Below the pieces are notes generated by a model that saw only the letters and a list, made by a program, of their open reading frames with translations, had not been told where the DNA came from and did no database searches. DNA of 64,000 nt from Limnohabitans sp. MMS-10A-192 (GTDB lineage Bacteria > Pseudomonadota > Gammaproteobacteria > Burkholderiales > Burkholderiaceae_C). Each line of letters begins with the position of its first letter. Positions within the stretch are counted from its first letter, which is position 1. Below, piece after piece: positions 55,984 through 64,000 of the stretch. The translations under genes were made by a program, and so were the position numbers. The DNA lies in assembly GCF_003063335.1 (NCBI RefSeq), contig NZ_NERX01000001.1:620001-684000 (forward strand), written 5' to 3'.

Positions 55984-56178
55984 TCAGGGGGCTGGGGCGT
56001 CTGGCGCAGGGGCTGCAGGATCTGCAGCGGGCGCCAGGCCGGAATCCTCCTCATCCAAGCCGTCGTCTGAAGGCGAGCCGGTTTTGCGTTCGGCTTTGGC
56101 TTTGAGTTTGTCCTCTTTTTTGCGTTTCTTGGCCAATTCTTTCTGGCGCTTTTCGAATCCGTAGTTGGGTGTGGCCAA
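55984..56178 (-). CDS. Small lysine-rich protein with TTG start
   Basis: 64 residues. The start is TTG at 56178 with a strong AAAGGAG five bases upstream; the longer open frame to 56271 overlaps the upstream gene. It begins ATPNYGFEKRQKELAKKRKK after the initiator, a pattern I know from small uncharacterised betaproteobacterial proteins. A highly basic helical N-terminal half is followed by an acidic linker and a Pro/Ala-rich tail (PAADPAAPAP). Possibly nucleic-acid or ribosome associated; function unknown. Confidence 0.8.
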   Translation of the reverse strand: MATPNYGFEKRQKELAKKRKKEDKLKAKAERKTGSPSDDGLDEEDSGLAPAADPAAPAPDAPAP

Positions 56179-56188
56179 GATGGCTCCT

Positions 56189-57064
56189 TTAATTTGAGCT
56201 GCCCAATGTAACAGCTTCCTGAACGCATTCTTCCCATTCAACGCTGCCACGGTAGGCGTGCCAGCTCGCATGACCCAGCCAAGGGCCCACCAAAATGATG
56301 CCCAAGCCCCATGGCCAGAGGGCGCCGACCACCAAAACGCTCAACACAAACCCCCACAGCAGCATGACCGCCATGTTGGAGAACACCACACGCATGCTGG
56401 TCAAGACGGCCGAAATGGCATCGGTGTCGCGGTCCAGGATCATGGGAATCGACACCACCGACAGGCCATAAACCAGCGCCGCGAAAAAGCCGCCCACAGC
56501 CAGATACACCATGACAAATTCGATGTTTTGCGGGTTGAACACCGCCTCCAGCACGCCAGTGGTCGATGGCATGCCGGTGTTGAAGAACACGGCAAACACC
56601 ACCAGCGATGCCCGGCCCCACAGCAGCTCAAGCACCATCAACACCAAAACCAGCATGGCCATGCTGGGGATGTGATTGTCCCAGCAAGTCAAGGACGAGC
56701 CCAAGTCTGGCACAGCGCCCTGCTCTTTGCGGCGGCTGACCTCGTACAAACCCATGGCCAAAAAAGGCCCGACCAGCAGACAACCCGAAATCATTGACAG
56801 CGTGTATTCGGGCTTGTGTTTGAAGACCAGCGCCAGGATCTGCGCCATGACAAAAAAGCTGACCCCATAAAACAGCGCGATGCCGGGGTGACTGAACAGA
56901 TCTTTCCAGCCCAGATCCAGCCAACGAAACGGCGCAGCCAGGCTCAAAGGCCGCATGCGGGCGCGAGGACCTTCGGCAGGCGGCGGCACATAGGGTTGCG
57001 CCATGGTGGGCAATGCCGAATCATGGGCGTCTGTAGGGTCGGAAGTTGAAGCGTTGGAATTCAT
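56189..57064 (-). CDS. DUF2189 (BPSS1780-type) membrane protein
   Basis: 291 residues from the ATG at 57064; a TTG at 57082 is also in frame. A Pro-rich cytoplasmic N-terminus precedes RPLSLAAPFRWLDLGWKDLF. About six membrane segments follow (LFYGVSFFVMAQILAL, MAMLVLVLMVLELLW, LVYGLSVVSIPMIL, ILVGPWLGHASWHAY). This matches the DUF2189 family common in Burkholderiales. Function unknown; inner membrane. Confidence 0.88.
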   Translation of the reverse strand: MNSNASTSDPTDAHDSALPTMAQPYVPPPAEGPRARMRPLSLAAPFRWLDLGWKDLFSHPGIALFYGVSFFVMAQILALVFKHKPEYTLSMISGCLLVGPFLAMGLYEVSRRKEQGAVPDLGSSLTCWDNHIPSMAMLVLVLMVLELLWGRASLVVFAVFFNTGMPSTTGVLEAVFNPQNIEFVMVYLAVGGFFAALVYGLSVVSIPMILDRDTDAISAVLTSMRVVFSNMAVMLLWGFVLSVLVVGALWPWGLGIILVGPWLGHASWHAYRGSVEWEECVQEAVTLGSSN

Positions 57065-57139
57065 GGCGCGCCAGTCAGTCAAATTGAAAACCAGAGTACC
57101 CTCGATCGCGCCTGTTGAACATTCAGGAAACTACCGAAC

Positions 57140-57162
57140 GCCTACCTTCAAACAGGTAAGGC
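57140..57162. other. Hairpin between metC and the DUF2189 gene
   Basis: GCCTACCT can pair with AGGTAAGGC with one bulged base, loop TCAAAC. It lies 8 bases after the metC stop on the minus strand; a few U residues follow at a distance. Weak terminator candidate. Confidence 0.35.
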
Positions 57163-57169
57163 TGTGGAT

Positions 57170-58393
57170 TCAAGCCACGGGCAAATGGGCTGCGGCCGAG
57201 CGCTGCAGGTCTTCACGCAAATCGCCAACAGCTTCCAGGCCCACAGAAAAACGCACCAACGTGCCGGGCTGCAAATGTTCAGGCTGGTGTTGGCGCATGC
57301 GCTGGATCTCGTAGGGCATGACCAGGCTGACCGGGCCGCCCCAGCTGTAGCCGATCTTGAACAGCTTCAGACCATCGCAAAACGCGTCCACCTGCGCCTG
57401 GCTGTAACGGGCATCGATCATCACGCTGAACAAGCCTGCCGCCAGGCCCGAGCCCTGACCACACAGACGCTGCCAATGGGCATGCCCCGGCGCACCGGCC
57501 ATGGCCGGATGCAGCACTTGCGCGCACTGCGGCTGATCTTGCCACCAGGAGGCCAAGGCGCGAGCCGACTGGTCATGGGCGACGTAGCGCAAGGCCATGC
57601 TGGGCAAGGAGCGCAGCACCGTTTCTGCGTCGTTGGCCCCCACGCCCAAGCCCAGCCGCATGTGGCACAGCTTGATTTTCAGGTGCAGCGCCGCATCGCG
57701 CGTGACGATGCTGCCCATGAGCACATCGCCACCGCCGCTGGGGTATTTGGTCAGTGCATGGGCGCTGATGTCCACACCCAGCTGGCCATCGCGCAGCAAG
57801 TCAAAGGGCTGAAACGCCAGACCCGCGCCCCAGGTGTTGTCGAGGGCACAAAGCACGCCTTTGGCCTTGCAGCGGCGCACCAATTCGGGCAAATCCGGAA
57901 ACTCCATGCTGACCGAGCCTGGCGCTTCCAACCAAACCAACCGGGTCCGCTCATTCAAGCGGGCCGACAAGTCTTCGGGGTTCATCGGGTCGTAATACTG
58001 GTGCGTGATGCCGTAATGGTGCAACTCGCCTTCGGCCAAGGCTTTGTTGGGGCCGTAAGCGTTGTCGGGCATCAGGACTTCATCGCCTGTTTTCAGCAAG
58101 GCGAGTGCCACGGTGGCCAAGGCCGCCAAACCACTGGGCACCAACAGGCATTGCGCACCCCCTTCCAGCGCACACAAACGCTCTTCCAGCGTGTAGGTGG
58201 TGGGTGTGCCATGCAGGCCGTAGGTGTAGGCCGATTTGTCTTTCCACTCAAACTGCCGCATCGCGGCCACGGAGGGGAAGTAAACCGTGGAGGCTTTGAA
58301 CACGCCAGGCTGCGGCGCCGCAAAGCCGGCAGGCGGCACATAAGGGTGGTGGATCAAGCCAGTGACATCGGGGGCTGCATGCTTTTCATTCAT
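57170..58393 (-). CDS. metC: Cystathionine beta-lyase MetC (Cys/Met metabolism PLP enzyme)
   Basis: 407 residues. The PLP lysine is K216 in SAHALTKYPSGGGD. Other family blocks are YTYGLHGTPTTYTLEERL (active-site tyrosine), LVPSGLAALA and LEAPGSVSMEFPDLPEL. It cleaves cystathionine to homocysteine, pyruvate and ammonia in methionine synthesis. The N-terminal HHPYVPPAGFAA is typical of the MetC branch. The phosphoribosyltransferase gene upstream ends in a terminator, so metC probably has its own promoter within the 62-base gap. Confidence 0.92.
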   Translation of the reverse strand: MNEKHAAPDVTGLIHHPYVPPAGFAAPQPGVFKASTVYFPSVAAMRQFEWKDKSAYTYGLHGTPTTYTLEERLCALEGGAQCLLVPSGLAALATVALALLKTGDEVLMPDNAYGPNKALAEGELHHYGITHQYYDPMNPEDLSARLNERTRLVWLEAPGSVSMEFPDLPELVRRCKAKGVLCALDNTWGAGLAFQPFDLLRDGQLGVDISAHALTKYPSGGGDVLMGSIVTRDAALHLKIKLCHMRLGLGVGANDAETVLRSLPSMALRYVAHDQSARALASWWQDQPQCAQVLHPAMAGAPGHAHWQRLCGQGSGLAAGLFSVMIDARYSQAQVDAFCDGLKLFKIGYSWGGPVSLVMPYEIQRMRQHQPEHLQPGTLVRFSVGLEAVGDLREDLQRSAAAHLPVA

Positions 58394-58410
58394 GGGCCGA
58401 TCCTAAAGCA

Positions 58411-58434
58411 AACAGCCTCCCGAAGGAGGCTGTT
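58411..58434 (-). terminator. Terminator of the phosphoribosyltransferase gene
   Basis: AACAGCCTCC (58411-58420) pairs with GGAGGCTGTT (58425-58434). On the minus-strand transcript the loop is UUCG, followed by UUUGCUUU. Strong stem, U-run slightly interrupted. Confidence 0.8.
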
Positions 58435-58455
58435 GCGATCATCCAAAGCGTGGAC

Positions 58456-58980
58456 TCAGACTTTCCACTTTTCAATCAGTTTCTCGGGGCGCATGCTGTC
58501 ATACGGCTCGAAAGGCTGGTGAATCCAGGGGTTGGTCGGCAGGTCTTCGATCGAGTAGTCGGGCTTGAACGTGGACACGCCTTTGGTCCAGATCACGGCA
58601 GAGCGCAGCTCGGTGATGGGCTTGTAGTTGTTTTTCAACTGGTCCACCACAGCGCGCAGGGTGTGGCCGGTGTCGGCCAGGTCGTCCACCAGCAGCACGC
58701 GGCCAGCGATCTCGCCCTTGGGGGTGGTGATGAAACGGGCGATGTCCAGGTGGCCCTGCACCGTGCCTGCGTCGGCGCGGTAGGAGCTGGTGGACATGAT
58801 GGCCAAAGGCTTGTCGAACACGCGCGACAAGATGTCGCCGGGGCGCATGCCACCACGGGCCAGGCACAAGATGGTGTCGAATTCCCAGCCGGATTGGTGG
58901 ATCTTGATGGCGAGCTTTTCGATGAGGTTGTGGTACTCGTCGTAGCTCACGTACAGGTGCTTGCCGTCTTCGGTCAACAT
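58456..58980 (-). CDS. Phosphoribosyltransferase (Gpt/Hpt-like)
   Basis: 174 residues. The PRPP-binding motif is VLLVDDLADTGHTL, with CLARGGMRPGDILS upstream and the C-terminal NPWIHQPFEPYD. The size and motifs fit xanthine-guanine or hypoxanthine phosphoribosyltransferases that salvage purine bases. It follows purA by 54 bases, consistent with a purine role. The exact base preference is not visible. Confidence 0.88.
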   Translation of the reverse strand: MLTEDGKHLYVSYDEYHNLIEKLAIKIHQSGWEFDTILCLARGGMRPGDILSRVFDKPLAIMSTSSYRADAGTVQGHLDIARFITTPKGEIAGRVLLVDDLADTGHTLRAVVDQLKNNYKPITELRSAVIWTKGVSTFKPDYSIEDLPTNPWIHQPFEPYDSMRPEKLIEKWKV

Positions 58981-59028
58981 GGGGTCACTCCAGTCAAAGG
59001 TTCTGTGAAGGTTTGAAAATTCAGGCCG

Positions 59029-61541
<2,513 letters not shown>

Positions 61542-61608
61542 GGGATTGGAGGGGGACGGTTAAAACAGGGATTTTACCGGCTTGCAGGCCGGTTTTCTGC
61601 CCAAGGCG

Positions 61609-61794
61609 TCAGGAAACCCACCAAAGCAACAACAAGCCTGCGAAGACCATGAACAGTCCGAAAAAACGGATTTGCCCATCTTGCAGCTGCAAAAGCTGCT
61701 CAAACAGGCGCCGCCAGCGCAGCGGCGAGACCATGGGCATCAAGCCCTCCAGGATGAGCATCAGGCCCAAAGCCAGCAGGAGGGTTTGACTCAA
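61609..61794 (-). CDS. DUF2065 (YjeT-like) small membrane protein
   Basis: 61 residues with two hydrophobic helices (LLLALGLMLILEGLMPMV and FFGLFMVFAGLLLLWW) separated by the basic SPLRWRRLFEQL. This matches the DUF2065/YjeT family usually found between hflC and hisZ or purA. Function unknown. It starts 3 bases after the hflC stop, so it is part of the hflKC operon. Confidence 0.92.
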   Translation of the reverse strand: MSQTLLLALGLMLILEGLMPMVSPLRWRRLFEQLLQLQDGQIRFFGLFMVFAGLLLLWWVS

Positions 61795-61797
61795 GAC

Positions 61798-62700
61798 TTA
61801 CTTTCTGGGCGAAGTGCCCGCACCAGCCGAGCTGCGCATGGCCTTGAAAAAGTCGGAGCTTGCCGGGTCGAGCACCATCACATCGGACTTGCTGGCGAAG
61901 GTGGTTTTGTACGACTCGAGGCTGCGGTAGAACTGCGCAAACTGCGGGTCGCGGCCAAAAGACTCGGCATAAATGCGGGCGGCTTGGGCATCGCCCTGCC
62001 CTTTGATCTTTTGGGCTTCACGGTAAGCATTGGCCACGGCGACTTCACGTTGACGGTCAGCATCGGCGCGGATTTTTTCACCTTCAGCGCCGCCGGTGGA
62101 GCGCAACTCGTTGGCCACGCGCTTGCGCTCGGCCTCCATGCGGCGGTAAACCGATTCGGTGATGGTGTCCACATAATCGGCACGGGTGATCCGCACATCG
62201 ACCACATCGACGCCCCAGGGCTTGCTGCCCTTGACGACTTCCAGCACGGCGCGCTTGACATCCTCCATCAATGCTTCACGCTTGAGAGACAACAATTCCT
62301 TGACGGTGTGTTTGTTGATTTCTTCTTGGAAAGCATTGCGCACCACGCGGTTGAGCTGATTGGCACCCGACTTTTCATCGAGACCCACGTTGCGGATGTA
62401 CGCTTGTGGATCGCTGATGCGCCAACGCACATACCAGTCGACCACCACACGCTGCTTCTCCGCGGTCAGCATGGGCTCATTGTCAGGACTGTCAAGCGTC
62501 AACAAACGCTTGTCGATGTAATTGACGTTTTGCAAGGGCGGCGGCAACTTGAAGTGCAGACCGGGCTCGGTGATCACTTCCTTGATTTGACCCAAGGCAT
62601 AGACGACACCAAACTGGCGCTGATCGACCACAAACACGGTCGAGCTGAGCAGCGCGAACGCCACGAAAAGGCTGGATATCCAAAATCCAATGCGGTTCAT
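61798..62700 (-). CDS. hflC: Protease modulator HflC
   Basis: 300 residues. An N-terminal membrane anchor (GFWISSLFVAFALLSSTVFV) is followed by the band-7/SPFH domain (VVDQRQFGVVYALGQIKEV, DVVDVRITRADYVDTI) and a helical C-terminal part rich in alanine and glutamate. HflC pairs with HflK in a periplasm-facing cage around FtsH and tunes its proteolysis. It lies 11 bases after hflK. Confidence 0.96.
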   Translation of the reverse strand: MNRIGFWISSLFVAFALLSSTVFVVDQRQFGVVYALGQIKEVITEPGLHFKLPPPLQNVNYIDKRLLTLDSPDNEPMLTAEKQRVVVDWYVRWRISDPQAYIRNVGLDEKSGANQLNRVVRNAFQEEINKHTVKELLSLKREALMEDVKRAVLEVVKGSKPWGVDVVDVRITRADYVDTITESVYRRMEAERKRVANELRSTGGAEGEKIRADADRQREVAVANAYREAQKIKGQGDAQAARIYAESFGRDPQFAQFYRSLESYKTTFASKSDVMVLDPASSDFFKAMRSSAGAGTSPRK

Positions 62701-62711
62701 GTCAAATGTCC

Positions 62712-64000
62712 TTATCGTGGATCGCGTTCGCGTGTGCGCATGGCATCACGTGAACGGCTGTCAGGGGTGGCAACCGGCGCCACGGTGGTGGCGGGCAATG
62801 GCGTTTCGACAGAAGCAGAAGGCGTCTGAGCAACTTGTTGCATGATTTTGTCCAAAGGCAAATACAACATGTTTGACCCTTGTTTGCTGTCCACAAGCAC
62901 CTTGGTCACGCTGCTGTAAATCTGCTGCATGGTGTCGGTGTAGAGGCGATCGCGCATGACCTGCGGTGCCTTTTGGTACTCCGGCAGGATCGACTTGAAG
63001 CGCTGGGCATCGCCTTCGGCTTGCGCAACGATCTTCTCGCGGTAAGCATCGGCCTCTTCCTTCAGGCGAGATGCGGCACCTACTGCACGGGGAATCACGT
63101 CGTTGGCGTAGGCCTGTGCTTCGTTTTTGGCGCGCTCGCGCTCCTGACCTGCTTTGAGAACATCGTCAAACGCCGCTTGAACTTGCTCGGGTGGGCGCAC
63201 GCCACCTTGCTGCAAGTTGATGCTGACCACTTCAATGCCCACTTTGTAGCGGTCAAGGATGGATTGCATTTTTTCACGCACCCGGGGCGCAATTTGGTCC
63301 CGCTCCTCAGCCAAGGCGGAGTCCATTTTCATTTTGCCCACCACCTCACGCACGGCTGTCTCAGCAGACTGCACCACAGCCTCGGTGGGGTTTTTGCTTT
63401 CAAACAAGTAGGCCCGGGCATCGTTCAAGCGGTACTGCACTGCAAACTTGATTTCAACGATGTTTTCGTCTTCGGTCAGCATGGCCGACTCGCGCAAGCC
63501 CGTGGCCTTGATCACCGTATCACGGCCGATGTCGACCGATCGGATTTGAGACACATAGACCAGTTCATGGCGCTGCAAGGGATATGGCATGCGCCAGTTG
63601 AAACCGGCCCCCACCGTGGATTTGTATTTGCCAAACTGGGTAATGACCGCTTGTTGACCTTCCTGGACGATGAAAAAGCCTGTGCCAAGCCAAACCAACA
63701 AGGCTGCAGCCACGATCACACCCAAACCCAGGTTTTTCACAAAACCAGGCAAACCAGGACCGCCGGCAGAACCACCGCCGCCGCCCTGAGGACTTTGTGA
63801 GCCCCCCTTGCCACCAAACATCTGGCCCAGCTTGCGGTTGAAATCACGCCACAATTCGTCGAGATCAGGTGGGCCGCTGCTTTGCGGATTGCCTCGGCCG
63901 GGTGGATTTTGCGGCCAGCCATCGGGCTTTTGACCCGTCGGTGGTGGCGTATCACCGCTGGGTTTTGAGCCCGTGTCGCTTGGCGACTTGTTGTCGTCGT
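62712..64000 (-). CDS. hflK: Protease modulator HflK (5' end outside window)
   Basis: The frame stays open to the window edge, so the N-terminus is cut. The visible part starts in a Pro/Gly/Ser/Asp-rich cytoplasmic tail (with PPDLDELWRDFNRKL), then a Gly-rich stretch, one membrane anchor (LGLGVIVAAALLVWLGTGFF), the SPFH domain (VQEGQQAVITQFGKY, VVSINLQQGGVRPPEQV) and a variable tail ending RDPR. A TTG at 63854 falls inside the conserved DELWRD motif and is not the true start. It forms a heteromer with HflC and FtsH. Confidence 0.95.
   Translation of the reverse strand, partial: DDNKSPSDTGSKPSGDTPPPTGQKPDGWPQNPPGRGNPQSSGPPDLDELWRDFNRKLGQMFGGKGGSQSPQGGGGGSAGGPGLPGFVKNLGLGVIVAAALLVWLGTGFFIVQEGQQAVITQFGKYKSTVGAGFNWRMPYPLQRHELVYVSQIRSVDIGRDTVIKATGLRESAMLTEDENIVEIKFAVQYRLNDARAYLFESKNPTEAVVQSAETAVREVVGKMKMDSALAEERDQIAPRVREKMQSILDRYKVGIEVVSINLQQGGVRPPEQVQAAFDDVLKAGQERERAKNEAQAYANDVIPRAVGAASRLKEEADAYREKIVAQAEGDAQRFKSILPEYQKAPQVMRDRLYTDTMQQIYSSVTKVLVDSKQGSNMLYLPLDKIMQQVAQTPSASVETPLPATTVAPVATPDSRSRDAMRTRERDPR

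Noticed and set aside
62712..63854. hflK starting at the TTG at 63854
   Set aside because: The frame continues to the window edge, and the TTG lies inside the conserved DELWRDFNRKL tail, so the real start is outside.

Overview
The window is a GC-rich, gene-dense stretch of a betaproteobacterial chromosome, most likely order Burkholderiales and family Comamonadaceae. A freshwater Limnohabitans- or Rhodoferax-like organism fits, but the genus is inferred, not shown. The main evidence is gene order (hflK-hflC-DUF2065-hisZ-purA, map-glnD, selO-msrB-yciB-bolA-parvulin) and strongly betaproteobacterial proteins such as HisZ and the DUF2189 membrane protein. I see no tRNA, rRNA, CRISPR, transposase or phage gene, and no gene-free stretch over 300 bases.

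Layout. 1-6.7 kb: a minus-strand acyl-CoA degradation operon (bifunctional hydratase/3-hydroxyacyl-CoA dehydrogenase, thiolase, DmdC-type acyl-CoA dehydrogenase, Dabb protein, SDR, hotdog thioesterase) behind a promoter with a TetR-like inverted repeat. 6.8-12 kb: a Liv-type ABC importer (livF, G, M, H and a binding protein). 12.1-13.8 kb: a DmdB/AlkK-like acyl-CoA ligase. 13.9-31.2 kb: housekeeping genes (selO, msrB, yciB, bolA, a periplasmic parvulin, rlhA, a lipoprotein, a SWIM/SNF2 helicase, purL, map, glnD).

31.2-42.7 kb is the most interesting region. A GntR regulator diverges from an overlapping trio: SsuD-like FMNH2 monooxygenase, aldo/keto reductase and flavin reductase. These converge on a complete CUT1 sugar ABC importer, a Gfo/Idh/MocA oxidoreductase, glpD and divergent glpR. 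The combination matches the published oxidative sulfoquinovose (sulfo-SMO) pathway. The Gfo/Idh/MocA protein could take the place of the sulfoquinovosidase, and GlpD/GlpR could handle glycerol from sulfoquinovosyl glycerol. This is an inference from gene content.

42.7-52.7 kb: a YgiQ radical-SAM protein whose gene carries an in-frame palindromic repeat; an H-NOX/hybrid histidine kinase pair that should sense nitric oxide; a large DUF748 envelope protein; a YigZ protein; a split chromate transporter; and an unknown lipoprotein. 52.7-64 kb: rlmB, an orphan LolD/YbbA-like ATPase divergently overlapping a TesA-like esterase, mnmH, a small charged protein, a DUF2189 protein, metC, a phosphoribosyltransferase, purA, hisZ, DUF2065, hflC and hflK (5' end cut by the window edge).
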